Source: Paracoccus sp. N5 (GTDB taxonomy: Bacteria > Pseudomonadota > Alphaproteobacteria > Rhodobacterales > Rhodobacteraceae). From it: 64,000 nt of DNA. The stretch spans positions 884,001 through 948,000 of the forward strand of contig NZ_AQUO01000002.1 in assembly GCF_000371965.1 (NCBI RefSeq), read 5' to 3'. A program made the translations under genes and the position numbers. Positions 56,195-64,000 of the stretch are shown here, piece by piece (positions within the stretch are counted from its first letter, which is position 1; every line of letters starts with the position of its first letter). The notes below the pieces were generated by a model that was not told the DNA's origin, did no database searches, and worked only from the letters and a program-made list of their open reading frames with translations.

Positions 56195-56215
56195 CGGGCG
56201 CGAGGGGCGCGCCCG
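56195..56215. terminator. Stem-loop in the ugpB-ugpA intercistronic gap
   Basis: CGGGCGCG and CGCGCCCG form a perfect 8-bp stem around a 5-base loop, in the 55-base gap 14 bases past the ugpB stop. No U-run. As with smoE-smoF it lies between binding-protein and permease genes. Confidence 0.5.
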
Positions 56216-56229
56216 GCCCGCGTCATGGC

Positions 56230-57525
56230 TCAGCCGCCGGCGGCTTCCTTGATCGCGGCATTGCCGCGGGTGACTGCGTTCTTCAGCGCCGTCGCGGCGT
56301 CCTGCTGGCCCGACAGCATCTTTTCGTATTCCTCGTTCTGGATGTCGCGCAGCTGCGGCAGGTTCGGCGCCCGCACGCCCTTGGAATTCTCGGTCGGCGC
56401 CTTGCCCATCATCTGCAGGATCGGCGTCTCGCGCCCCGGATTCTTCTGGTAGAAATCCGTGGCCTTGGTCGCCTCATAGGCCGCCAGCGTCACCGGCAGA
56501 TAGCCCGACTGCTCGTGCAGATATTGCTGCACATCGGTCTGCGACAGGTATTGGAAGAAGGCGGCGACGCCCTTGTAGGTCTCGTCCGACTTGCCGCCCA
56601 TCACCCACAGCGAGGCACCGCCCGGCGTGGTGTTCTGCGGCGCGCCCTCGGCGGTCTCGTCATAGGGCAGCTGGCCGATGCCGTAGTTCATGCCCGACTT
56701 GACGATGTCGCCCAACCCCCCCGAGCTTTCGGTCAGGATGCCGCATTCGCCCGAGGTGAAATTCTGCTTGGCCTCGCTGGTGCGGCCGCCATAGACGAAG
56801 ACGCCCTCTTTCGACAGGTCCGCCAGCTCCTGGAAATGCTTGACGAACAGCGGGCCATCGATCTTCAGTTCGGGCGTGCCGGCCAGGCCGTTCTCGTTCG
56901 TGCCCCAGCTAACGTTGTTCCAGGCGGCGAAATTCTCGGTATGGATCCAGGTCAGCCAGGTCGAGGTATAGCCGCAGGTAGCGGCGCCGGATTCCTTGAT
57001 CTTGCGCGCGGCGGCCCAGACCTCGGCCCAGGTCTTGGGCGGGTTGTCCACGTCCAGCCCGGCCTTCGCGAAGATGTCCTTGTTGTAATACAGGATCGGC
57101 GAGGAGGAGTTGTAGGGGAAGGACAGCATCTCGCCCTCGGGCGTCGAGTAATAGCCGACGATGCCGGGCAGATACTGGCTCTTGTCGAATTTGGTGCCGC
57201 CCTTTTCCAGCACCTGCGCGACCGGCATGATCGCCCCCTCGGCGCCCATCATCACGCCGGTGCCGACGTCGAAGACCTGGATGATGTCCGGGGCCTGGCC
57301 GGCGCGGAAGGCGGCGATGCCGGCGTTCAGCGTCTCCGGATAGGTGCCCTTGAAGACGGGTTTGACCTCGTAATCGGACTGGCTGGCGTTGAAGTCGCCG
57401 GCGATCTTGGCCACCACCTCGGCATTGGCGCCGGACATGGCGTGCCACCAGGAAATCTCGGTCTTGGCCTCGGCCGCGACGGGCAGCGCCATCAGCCCGG
57501 CAAGCCAGAATACGGTCTTTTGCAT
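56230..57525 (-). CDS. ugpB: Glycerol-3-phosphate-binding periplasmic protein
   Basis: A 431-residue solute-binding protein with a Sec signal peptide (cleavage after AEA, residue ~20). Mature segments EISWWHAMSGANAEVV, KGTYPETLNAGIAAFRAG and IIQVFDVGTGVMM closely follow the UgpB family, and SFPYNSSSPILYYNKD is present. It captures glycerol-3-phosphate and glycerophosphodiesters for UgpAEC. GGAGGAAG precedes the ATG. No ugpQ gene is nearby. Confidence 0.93.
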   Translation of the reverse strand: MQKTVFWLAGLMALPVAAEAKTEISWWHAMSGANAEVVAKIAGDFNASQSDYEVKPVFKGTYPETLNAGIAAFRAGQAPDIIQVFDVGTGVMMGAEGAIMPVAQVLEKGGTKFDKSQYLPGIVGYYSTPEGEMLSFPYNSSSPILYYNKDIFAKAGLDVDNPPKTWAEVWAAARKIKESGAATCGYTSTWLTWIHTENFAAWNNVSWGTNENGLAGTPELKIDGPLFVKHFQELADLSKEGVFVYGGRTSEAKQNFTSGECGILTESSGGLGDIVKSGMNYGIGQLPYDETAEGAPQNTTPGGASLWVMGGKSDETYKGVAAFFQYLSQTDVQQYLHEQSGYLPVTLAAYEATKATDFYQKNPGRETPILQMMGKAPTENSKGVRAPNLPQLRDIQNEEYEKMLSGQQDAATALKNAVTRGNAAIKEAAGG

Positions 57526-57918
57526 GGTCTTCCTCCGAATCGTGCCTTTACGGCGTCTCCGCTTTCGGCCGGCAGGGGCACGGGGCCCTTTTCCTCGCGC
57601 GCCCGCTCCGCCTCTCCCCGAAGGAACTGTCGCCCCCGGAGGGGCGCGCTGTCAATTCGCTTCATGCGGTGAAAGCGGGCGCGGACGGCCGCCGATCACC
57701 GTCGCCCTGTCGCATGGATTTGTGAATGTCTTGCGACAACAAATCGTTCCAGGAAGAATTTCGCGCGAATTCCCTGCAAAGCGCATGGCGCGAAAAATCA
57801 TTCTTTCGGCGCGGTTCGCCAAAAATCGCACCCCGGGAGTTTGACCGCAAGCGACCGGAGGCGCCCGCTGCCCCGCGCGTGCAAAGATGCTATGACATCA
57901 GCGACGAAAGGACAGACC
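57526..57918. other. Divergent intergenic region between ugpB and ada
   Basis: 393 bases without a convincing gene. It contains an inverted repeat TGTCGCA-17-TGCGACA (57708-57738), a palindrome TTCGCGCGAA (57760-57769) and an A/T-enriched stretch from ~57715 to 57830, probably the divergent promoters. I do not see a clear Pho box for ugp or an Ada box for ada. Confidence 0.4.
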
Positions 57919-58980
57919 ATGCAGCACGAGCCCCTTGCGACAGCCAAGGATCCGCGCTGGCAGCGGGTGCTGGCCCGCGATGCCGGCGCCGACGGCCGCT
58001 TCGTCTATGCGGTGCGCACGACCGGGGTCTATTGCCGGCCCTCCTGCCCCGCGCGCCGGGCGAAGCCCGAGAATGTCGGCTTCTTTCCCGATCCGGCGGC
58101 GGCCGAGGCGGCGGGCTTCCGGCCCTGCCGGCGCTGCAACCCGCGCGGCGCCGGTCTGGCCGAGGCCAATGCCGCGCTGGTCACCGCCGCCTGCCGGCTG
58201 ATCGAGGCGGCCGAGACCCCGCCATCGCTGGACGCACTGGCCGAGGCCGCCGGGCTCAGCCGGTTTCATTTCCATCGGCTGTTCAAGGCGCAGACCGGGC
58301 TGACGCCGCGCGAATATGCCGGCGCCCATCGCGCGGGCCGGCTGCGCGCCCGGCTCGAAGACGGCGACAGCGTGACCGGCGCGCTCTACGAGGCCGGCTT
58401 CAACTCGAACAGCCGCTTCTACGAGACCGCCGGCGCCCTGCTGGGCATGGCGCCCTCGGCCTATCGCAAGGGCGGCGCCGGGGCCGAGATCCGCTTCGCG
58501 CTGGCGCAATGCGCGCTTGGTGCCCTGCTGGTCGCGCAAAGCCGGCAGGGCATCTGCGCCATCGCGCTTGGCGATACGCCCGAGGCGCTGCTGCGCGACT
58601 TCCAGGACCGCTTTCCCGCCGCGCAGCTGATCGGCGGCGACGCCGAGTTCGAGGCCGTGGTCGCCCGGGTCGTCGGTTTCGTCGAGGCCCCCGGCATCGG
58701 GCTGGACCTGCCGCTGGACATTCGCGGCACCGCCTTTCAGCAACGTGTCTGGCAGGCGCTGCGCCAGATCCCGCCGGGCAGCACCGCCAGCTATGCCGAG
58801 ATCGCCGCCCGCATCGGCGCCCCCGCCGCCACCCGCGCCGTGGCCCAGGCCTGCGGCGCCAACCGCCTGGCCGTCGCCATCCCCTGTCACCGGGTCGTCC
58901 GCAGCGACGGCGGGCTGTCGGGCTATCGCTGGGGCGTCGCCCGCAAGCAGGCGCTGCTGGACCGCGAGGCGCAGGGCTGA
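57919..58980 (+). CDS. ada: Ada bifunctional DNA-repair methyltransferase/regulator
   Basis: A 353-residue Ada protein: N-terminal zinc domain with Cys39, Cys43, Cys70 and Cys73 (methyl-phosphotriester acceptor and zinc ligands), an AraC helix-turn-helix (GLSRFHFHRLFKAQTGLTPREY), and a C-terminal O6-alkylguanine methyltransferase with acceptor Cys323 in IPCHRVVRSDGGLSGYRWG. It repairs alkylated DNA and activates the adaptive response. GAAAGG precedes the ATG at 57919. Confidence 0.94.
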   Translation: MQHEPLATAKDPRWQRVLARDAGADGRFVYAVRTTGVYCRPSCPARRAKPENVGFFPDPAAAEAAGFRPCRRCNPRGAGLAEANAALVTAACRLIEAAETPPSLDALAEAAGLSRFHFHRLFKAQTGLTPREYAGAHRAGRLRARLEDGDSVTGALYEAGFNSNSRFYETAGALLGMAPSAYRKGGAGAEIRFALAQCALGALLVAQSRQGICAIALGDTPEALLRDFQDRFPAAQLIGGDAEFEAVVARVVGFVEAPGIGLDLPLDIRGTAFQQRVWQALRQIPPGSTASYAEIAARIGAPAATRAVAQACGANRLAVAIPCHRVVRSDGGLSGYRWGVARKQALLDREAQG

Positions 58981-59042
58981 TTGCCGAGCGTTTCGCTTGG
59001 ATATATACCGGGGCGACCGACCGCAGGCCGAAAGGACGCGCC

Positions 59043-60020
59043 ATGTTCCCGATCCGACCCTATCGCAGCACCGGCACGCTGGGCCCGGCCTCGGGCGCGG
59101 TTGCGGCGGCGCTGAAGGCGCGGGCCGCCGCATGGGAGCTGGAACTGGTCGAGACCCCGGACAGCCTGACCCTGCTGGTCTGGGGCTGCGCCATGACCCT
59201 GTCCAGCGACGGCCATGGCGCGCGGCTGGAGTTGCACGCACCGGAAAAGCGGCTGATCGGCACCTTGCAGGACACGGCGGCCACGCTGCTGGACGAATTG
59301 GGCATCACGGTGGAATGGGACCGGGTCGATGCCGGCGCGCTGGCGCCGGGCCTGGTGCTGATGCGGGTGGTGTCCGTCGCCTCGCGCACGCCGGGCTTCA
59401 TCCGGGTGCGGCTGGCGGGCGAGGAAGCCGGGCGATTCGGCACCGGCGCGTTGCATTTCCGCCTGCTGCTGCCGCCCGAGGGGCGCGCGCCGCAATGGCC
59501 GCGCGTGGCACCGAACGGCCGCACCGTCTGGCCCGAGGGCGCCGACGCGCCGCATCGCGCCGTCTACACCACCGCCGCACAGCAGGGCGACTGGCTGGAG
59601 TTCGACATCTTCCGCCACGCCGGCAGCCCGACCTGCGACTGGGCCGACCGCGCCCGCCCGGGCGATCAGATCGGAATCATCGGCCCCGGCGGCGGCGGCA
59701 TCCCGAACGCGGCGCGGCTCTGGCTTTTCGGCGACGAGACCGCGCTGCCGGCCATCGCGCGCATCCTGGCCGAGGCGCCGGGCCGGGTCAGCGCCAGCCT
59801 GTTCTGCCGTCCCGAGGACATGGGCGCCCTGGCCCAGGACCCGCGCGTCACCCGCTGCGACGACCTGCTGGCGGCGCTCGACGCGGCCGATCTGGACGGC
59901 GCGCCGGACCGCCATATCTGGTTCGCGGGCCCGGCCGAGGCCGCCCGCGCCGCCCGCCAGCGCCTGCTCGCGCGCGGCTGCGACAAGCGCGAATTCATGG
60001 CCGCCGCCTACTGGGGCTGA
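59043..60020 (+). CDS. DUF2218 / siderophore-interacting protein fusion
   Basis: A 325-residue protein in two parts. Residues ~1-90 resemble the DUF2218 domain (LELHAPEKRLIGTLQDTAATLLDELG). Residues ~105-325 are a siderophore-interacting protein: FAD-binding domain with LEFDIFRHAGSPTCDWADRARPGDQIGIIGPGGG and a C-terminal NAD(P)-binding half starting LWLFGDETALPAIARIL. It is probably a cytoplasmic ferric-siderophore reductase using flavin. It follows ada by 62 bases, but no siderophore uptake genes are adjacent. Confidence 0.87.
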   Translation: MFPIRPYRSTGTLGPASGAVAAALKARAAAWELELVETPDSLTLLVWGCAMTLSSDGHGARLELHAPEKRLIGTLQDTAATLLDELGITVEWDRVDAGALAPGLVLMRVVSVASRTPGFIRVRLAGEEAGRFGTGALHFRLLLPPEGRAPQWPRVAPNGRTVWPEGADAPHRAVYTTAAQQGDWLEFDIFRHAGSPTCDWADRARPGDQIGIIGPGGGGIPNAARLWLFGDETALPAIARILAEAPGRVSASLFCRPEDMGALAQDPRVTRCDDLLAALDAADLDGAPDRHIWFAGPAEAARAARQRLLARGCDKREFMAAAYWG

Positions 60021-60174
60021 CCGGCGCCGGCGCTCTTTTCCAGGCGCCGGACCGCGGGATGATTCGGATCACGCCGCCCGCGATGCTTCGTCGCGGATCG
60101 CGAAAACCCTTGGCAGAACGGCATGATTCATGGAAGCGTCCCGACTCGTGGATAGCAGGAGGGGAGGAGATCCG

Positions 60175-60588
60175 ATGATCCAGAAGATATTATGTCCGAC
60201 CGATGGCACCGAACATTCCGATTTGGCCGTCATCTATGCCGCGCAGCTGGCGGCCCGATTCGGCGTGCCGTTGACCATCTGCGTGGTCAACATCGCGCAT
60301 GGCGGGGCGCGCGGCCCGGTCATCCATCACTGGACCGACAAGGAGATGGAGGAAAAGCTGGACCGCGCCACCGCGCTGGCCCAGGAGAACGGCGTGGCCG
60401 ATCCGAAGCGCGTCGACATCGTCAGCCGCGAGGCCGCGGCCGGCATCGTTTCCTATGCCGAGGGCAATGGCTACGACCAGATCGTCGTCGGCACCGGCGA
60501 CAAGCGCGGCCTGTCGCGGCTGATGCTGGGCTCGGTCGCGGCCGATGTCATGGCCCGCGCCCATTGCACCGTAACCGTGGCACGCTAG
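60175..60588 (+). CDS. Universal stress protein (UspA family)
   Basis: A 137-residue single-domain Usp. The ATP-binding signature near the C-terminus (VVGTGDKRGLSRLMLGSVAADVMARAHCTVTVA) fits G-2x-G-9x-G-S. It begins with KILCPTDGTEHSDLA. GGAGGAG precedes the ATG at 60175. In many proteobacteria such genes respond to oxygen limitation; no FNR box is visible here. Confidence 0.9.
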   Translation: MIQKILCPTDGTEHSDLAVIYAAQLAARFGVPLTICVVNIAHGGARGPVIHHWTDKEMEEKLDRATALAQENGVADPKRVDIVSREAAAGIVSYAEGNGYDQIVVGTGDKRGLSRLMLGSVAADVMARAHCTVTVAR

Positions 60589-60647
60589 GCCGCGCCCGGG
60601 CCGGCGTCCCGGCCTGACGACAACCCCATGAGATGACAATGAAACAC

Positions 60648-60679
60648 GCGCCCCGCGCCCGGTTCCGGCTGCGGGGCGC
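60648..60679 (+). terminator. Terminator-like stem-loop after the universal stress gene
   Basis: GCGCCCCGC (60648-60656) pairs with GCGGGGCGC (60671-60679) in a perfect 9-bp stem with a 14-base loop, 60 bases past the usp stop, followed by CTTGCTGT. A smaller hairpin GGCCGG-4-CCGGCC lies nearer the stop. Confidence 0.5.
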
Positions 60680-60745
60680 CTTGCTGTCCGGCAGGTGCCG
60701 CGAGCCCGATTCTGCAATCGATCAGCATTCCGCGGCAGAAGAAAC

Positions 60746-60774
60746 TTGACAGATTGCCGCAGCCCACGTTTCTT
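60746..60774 (+). promoter_or_regulatory. Candidate promoter of the APC-permease operon
   Basis: A perfect TTGACA -35 (60746-60751) is followed after 17 bases by a weak -10 (TTTCTT, 60769-60774), 94 bases before the first start. The weak -10 would fit an activated promoter. Confidence 0.35.
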
Positions 60775-60867
60775 GGAGAGAAAAAAGTTTTCGACCGCAG
60801 AAACACTGGTGTTGTGGCCCGGCGCCGAAAGACCAACCAAAAAGCGGGCCTCTAGGGAGGAGAGAAC

Positions 60868-61170
60868 GTGTCAGATCTGACAAGACGGATCGAGTCCATG
60901 CACCGGCGCGACATCGCCGTGGCCGTGGCATTCATCCTGGGACTTTGGTTCGCCATCATCTTCGTGGCGCTGGAAACCTGGGCCTTGGCGCCCACGGGCG
61001 CGGCGCGGACCATCCTGCTGATCGCGGGGGCGGTGGTGCTGCTGTTCAACTCGGCCGCCATCATGGCGATGCTGCGCCATTACCGCGAGGACCGCGACTT
61101 CATGTACGGGCTCGATATCCAGTTCCTGGACGAGGCCCGCGAGGCCAAGAGGGCGCTGCGCCATGGCTAG
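60868..61170 (+). CDS. Small two-helix membrane protein (100 aa)
   Basis: A 100-residue protein starting with GTG behind a strong GGAGGAGAG ribosome-binding site. Two hydrophobic helices (~15-37 and ~45-67) are joined by a short loop, with a charged N-terminus (SDLTRRIESMHRRD) and a charged C-terminal tail (~68-100). No known family is recognised, though the layout recalls accessory subunits such as DUF485. Its stop overlaps the next gene by eight bases, indicating co-translation in the permease operon. Confidence 0.8.
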   Translation: MSDLTRRIESMHRRDIAVAVAFILGLWFAIIFVALETWALAPTGAARTILLIAGAVVLLFNSAAIMAMLRHYREDRDFMYGLDIQFLDEAREAKRALRHG

Positions 61171-61540
61171 ATATGTCGCCCCGGTCCAGGGCAAGGTGGG
61201 CCAGATCATCGACGTGATCGTGCTGCTGATCATGGCCATCGGCGCCCTTTACATTCCGCTGTGGCTCGGCCTGGCCGGCTCTGCGAAAAACCCCCAGCCC
61301 ATCGAAAACCCGACCTGGGAAACACTGGGCCAGAACCCGGCCATGGTCGAGCAGTGGCAGAAGCTCGGCTATGCCGACCCGGCCTCGGCGGCCGAACTGA
61401 TCACCGCCCGCTTCGACTACAGCTTCTCGATCGGCGCGCTGGTCGTGATGATCGTGGTCATCGTCGGGTATTACGCGATCCTGCTGCGCTTTTCCGAAAA
61501 GGAATACCGCGACGTGATCGCCGAGAAGTTCGGCGAGTGA
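61163..61540 (+). CDS. Small two-helix membrane protein (125 aa)
   Basis: A 125-residue protein with helices at ~16-37 and ~89-110 separated by a ~50-residue polar loop (NPQPIENPTWETLGQNPAMV and onward) that probably lies in the periplasm. The C-terminus is charged (RFSEKEYRDVIAEKFGE). Not recognised as any named family. Overlaps the upstream gene by eight bases and is followed after eight bases by a third small gene. Confidence 0.8.
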   Translation: MARYVAPVQGKVGQIIDVIVLLIMAIGALYIPLWLGLAGSAKNPQPIENPTWETLGQNPAMVEQWQKLGYADPASAAELITARFDYSFSIGALVVMIVVIVGYYAILLRFSEKEYRDVIAEKFGE

Positions 61541-61548
61541 GGGCGAAC

Positions 61549-61722
61549 ATGGATCTGTGGAACTATCTGGAATACGCGGCCTGGGCTGCCTCGGCCCTGT
61601 TCGGGCTGTTCATCGTGCTCAACTGGATCAAGACCGACAGCACCTACAGCGAAGAGTTCCTGACCTCTTCGCGCGAAGGCGAGCTGGAGGCCCTGACCGA
61701 AGAACAACATCACCGGGGGTAA
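61549..61722 (+). CDS. Single-helix membrane peptide (57 aa)
   Basis: A 57-residue protein with one hydrophobic helix (~9-26, YAAWAASALFGLFIVLNWI region) and an acidic soluble tail (residues 28-57). GAGGG lies six bases before the ATG, and the stop is one base before the permease start, so it is tightly coupled. No known family. Confidence 0.75.
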   Translation: MDLWNYLEYAAWAASALFGLFIVLNWIKTDSTYSEEFLTSSREGELEALTEEQHHRG

Positions 61723-61723
61723 C

Positions 61724-63115
61724 ATGGCGCAGGCACAACAAACCGAACACGTCGGCCTTGCCCGGGTGCTGGGCCCCGCCCACGTCTGGGCGCTGGGGGT
61801 GGGCATCGTTCTGGTCGGCGAATACATGGGCTGGAACTTCTCGGTCGGCAAGGGCGGCGCCTATGCCGCGCTGATGGCCTGCTGGTTCGCGGGCATCCTT
61901 TACACCTGCGTGGCCATGATCGACAGCGAGGTGACATCGACCGTCGCCGCGGCCGGCGGGCAATACACCCAGGCCAAGCATATCGTCGGGCCGCTGATGG
62001 CCTTCAACGTCGGGCTGTATCTGGTCTTTGCCTATACGATGCTCGAGGCGGCCAATGCCATCACCTTCGGCTTCCTGGTCGATACGGTGGCGACGATGAG
62101 CGGGCATTCCGGCCTGGACCAGCGGCCGTTCATCATCCTGGCGATCATGTTCCTGGCCTGGCTGAACTATCGCGGGGTGCTGGCGACGCTGACCTTCAAC
62201 CTGGTCATCACCGCCATCGCCTTCACCGCGGTGATCGTGCTGTTCCTGGCCACCTCGGGCGTGATCGGCACCAGCCCGCTGCGCCATGCCGAGCTGATGA
62301 GCGGCGCGGCGGCCATGCCCTATGGCTGGCTGGGTGTGCTGGCGGCGATGCATTTCGGCCTGTGGTATTACCTCGGGATCGAGGGCACCACCCAGGCCGC
62401 CGAAGAGGTGCGCAGCCCGGCCCGGTCGCTGCCCTTCGGCACGCTGGCCGGGGTGATGACGCTGGCCATCGCCGCAACGCTGACCTGGTACGTATGCTCG
62501 GGGCTGATGCCTTGGGAATACCTGGGCCAGGCCGGAGTGCCGCTCTTCGATGCGGCGCGGCTCTCGGGCTCGACCTTCCTGATGGTGTTCCTGGGCATCG
62601 GCACGATGTTCGCCACCCTGGCCTCGGCCAACGGCTGCATCAACGACGCCAGCCGCGCCTGGTTCGCCATGGCCCGCGACCGCTATCTGCCGGGCTGGTT
62701 CGGCGCGGTGCATCCGAAATACCGCACGCCCTATCGCTCGATCATCTTCCTGGTGCCGATCGCGCTGATCTTCGCCCTGGGCGCGCCGATCGACCAGGTC
62801 ATCACCTTCTCGATCCTGTCGGGCCTGCTGGAATACACCTTCATGCCGCTGAACATCATCCTGTTCCGGCGCAAATGGCCGCTCGAGACCATCAAGCGCG
62901 GCTATGAGCACCCGTTCCACCCGCTGCCGGCCTTTGCGCTGCTGGCGCTGTGCGGCATGGCCTTCTTCGCGGTGTTCCTGGGCTATGGCACCCAGCTTGT
63001 CGCGATGATCGCCTTCTACATCGTCGTGTCGCTGTGGTTCCACTTCTGGCGCTATCGCTTCGTGAACCGGGGCGCGCAGTTCACCATGCCCTGGCCCAAG
63101 CCGAAGGGCTATTGA
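61724..63115 (+). CDS. APC-superfamily amino acid/amine permease
   Basis: A 463-residue, ~12-helix APC transporter. TM1 holds the substrate-site region VLGPAHVWALGVGIVLVGEYMGWNFSVGKGG and TM6-loop reads YLGIEGTTQAAEEVRSPARSLPFG, the usual APC E-A-R pattern; GNA-type ending is replaced by SANGCINDASRAWFAMARDRYLP. It is reminiscent of ethanolamine-permease-like members, so an amine or amino acid is the likely substrate. It is preceded by three small membrane-protein genes and followed by two genes of unknown function. Confidence 0.85.
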   Translation: MAQAQQTEHVGLARVLGPAHVWALGVGIVLVGEYMGWNFSVGKGGAYAALMACWFAGILYTCVAMIDSEVTSTVAAAGGQYTQAKHIVGPLMAFNVGLYLVFAYTMLEAANAITFGFLVDTVATMSGHSGLDQRPFIILAIMFLAWLNYRGVLATLTFNLVITAIAFTAVIVLFLATSGVIGTSPLRHAELMSGAAAMPYGWLGVLAAMHFGLWYYLGIEGTTQAAEEVRSPARSLPFGTLAGVMTLAIAATLTWYVCSGLMPWEYLGQAGVPLFDAARLSGSTFLMVFLGIGTMFATLASANGCINDASRAWFAMARDRYLPGWFGAVHPKYRTPYRSIIFLVPIALIFALGAPIDQVITFSILSGLLEYTFMPLNIILFRRKWPLETIKRGYEHPFHPLPAFALLALCGMAFFAVFLGYGTQLVAMIAFYIVVSLWFHFWRYRFVNRGAQFTMPWPKPKGY

Positions 63116-63117
63116 CG

Positions 63118-63810
63118 ATGCCGGCAGCAGCCTGGACTGCCGCGATCCTTGGCCTGGGGCTGGCCTGGCTGGCCCTGCGGCTTTACACCGACGCGGGCCG
63201 GCGCCAGGCCGCCCGCGCCGGCTATTTCGACCTGGTGCTGCCGCAGATGCGGGCGGCGCGGCGGGCCTTGGCGCCCACCGGCTTCGCCCGGGTCTCGGGC
63301 CGCATCGCCGGGACCGAGACCGACCTGCAGGCGGTGCCCGACACGCTGACCTTCCGCAAGCTGCCGGCGCTGTGGCTTCTGGTCACGCAGCCCGGGCCCC
63401 TGCCGGTCGGGCAGCGCATCCACATGATGGCCCGGCCGCGCGGGATCGAGCCGTTTTCCGCCTTCGACCAGCTGCCGCACCAGACGCTGCTGCCCGAGGG
63501 CTTTCCCCATGACGCGACGCTGCGCAGCGAGACCGCGCTGAGCCCGGCCGAGGCGGCGCTGCTGTCGCGCCACCGCGCGATCTTCGACGATCCGCGCGTG
63601 AAGGAACTGGTGATCTCGCCCGCCGGGCTGCGCATCACCTGGCTGGCCGACGAAGCCGAGCGCGGCCGCTACCTGATCTTCCGCGAGGCCGAGATGGGCC
63701 GCGCGCCGCTGGCGCCGCACAGCCTGGCGCCGCTCTTGCAGGCGCTGGCCCGGCTGCGCCGCGACATCCTGGCCGGCGCGGCCCCTTCCGAACAAGCGAG
63801 ATGCGCATGA
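63118..63810 (+). CDS. Membrane-anchored protein of unknown function (230 aa)
   Basis: A 230-residue protein with one N-terminal helix (~4-22), then a soluble region with a compact alpha/beta pattern (FRKLPALWLLVTQPGPLPVGQRIHMMARP, then DDPRVKELVISPAGLRITW) and a C-terminal helix (~203-222). I do not recognise the family. It starts two bases after the permease stop and overlaps the next gene (ATGA), so it belongs to the permease operon. Confidence 0.8.
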   Translation: MPAAAWTAAILGLGLAWLALRLYTDAGRRQAARAGYFDLVLPQMRAARRALAPTGFARVSGRIAGTETDLQAVPDTLTFRKLPALWLLVTQPGPLPVGQRIHMMARPRGIEPFSAFDQLPHQTLLPEGFPHDATLRSETALSPAEAALLSRHRAIFDDPRVKELVISPAGLRITWLADEAERGRYLIFREAEMGRAPLAPHSLAPLLQALARLRRDILAGAAPSEQARCA

Positions 63811-64000
63811 CCCCTCCGCCCAATCCCTATCTGGTGCTGGCCTCGGCCATCGTGCTGCCCGGCTCGGGCCAGGTCTGGAACCGCGAGCCGTTGCGCGGGC
63901 TGATCTTCCTGTTCTTCATGCTGCTGCTCGGCGGCTTCACGCTGAAGACGGCGGCGCCGGACGTGTCCTTCGTCGGCCAGTTCGCCGGCGGCTTCTTCGT
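63807..64000 (+). CDS. Membrane protein, 5' part (cut by window edge)
   Basis: The first ~64 residues of a protein continuing past the window. It begins MTPPPNPYLVLASAIVLPGSGQVWNREPLRG, a pattern seen in small TM2-like membrane proteins (PGxGQxxN), then a hydrophobic helix (LIFLFFMLLLGGFTL). Starts inside the stop of the 230-residue protein gene. Confidence 0.7.
   Translation, partial: MTPPPNPYLVLASAIVLPGSGQVWNREPLRGLIFLFFMLLLGGFTLKTAAPDVSFVGQFAGGFF

Noticed and set aside
57708..57738. Inverted repeat TGTCGCA-17-TGCGACA as a Pho box
   Set aside because: Pho boxes are direct repeats with 11-bp period; this is inverted with long spacing, so it is only noted in the intergenic entry.

Overview
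The window is a dense, GC-rich stretch of alphaproteobacterial chromosome, most likely from Paracoccus (P. denitrificans / pantotrophus / versutus group). The reasons are a complete quinohemoprotein amine dehydrogenase (qhp) locus, a qox-type quinol oxidase operon that ends in its own SURF1 gene, and Rhodobacteraceae-style neighbours. I see no rRNA, tRNA, insertion sequence, prophage or CRISPR array. Genes are packed with many 1-10 nt overlaps. The first (murJ) and last (63807 onward) genes are cut by the window edges.

Layout. 1-5.5 kb holds housekeeping genes: murJ, an apparently inactive rhomboid, trpS, a homocysteine methyltransferase, a PA0069-type radical SAM protein and a 55-residue membrane protein. 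5.5-10.1 kb is an acetate block read leftward: acsA, a DUF485 protein, actP and a lone receiver domain. 10.4-19.1 kb is a polyol block: a SorC-type regulator facing the operon smoEFGK-mtlK-HAD phosphatase-FGGY kinase, with a duplicated palindromic operator in front of smoE. 19.3-21.2 kb has a DUF72 protein and a GlxA-type regulator. 21.4-27.8 kb is a self-contained RND efflux operon (tetR, adaptor, pump, outer-membrane channel). 28.3-33.5 kb is a macAB-like exporter with its own two-component system, followed by a CadR/ZntR-type MerR gene.

34.3-43.4 kb is the qhp locus: qhpR, then qhpADCBEF on the minus strand and qhpG divergent. Together these genes make a periplasmic dihaem/CTQ amine dehydrogenase and its maturation machinery: a radical SAM thioether synthase, a flavin monooxygenase, a leader protease and an ABC exporter. 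A near-identical 17-bp motif lies before qhpR, qhpA and qhpG, each time pointing at the gene; it is my best candidate for a QhpR operator.

43.4-46.7 kb encodes a CaiB-type CoA transferase, glutaryl-CoA dehydrogenase and a divergent LysR regulator. An MFS transporter follows. 48.2-53.2 kb is the quinol oxidase operon (cyoABCD plus surf1) behind a near-consensus FNR box. 53.4-57.5 kb is ugpBAEC for glycerol-3-phosphate uptake. 57.9-60.6 kb carries ada, a DUF2218-siderophore-interacting-protein fusion and a universal stress protein. 60.9 kb to the end is an uncharacterised operon: three tiny membrane proteins, an APC-superfamily permease, a 230-residue membrane-anchored protein and a truncated membrane protein. 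It is the best candidate here for an undescribed multi-component transport system.

Several intercistronic gaps (acsA-DUF485, actP-receiver, smoE-smoF, RND pump-channel, ugpB-ugpA) contain perfect GC-rich stem-loops, which probably set different expression levels within operons.
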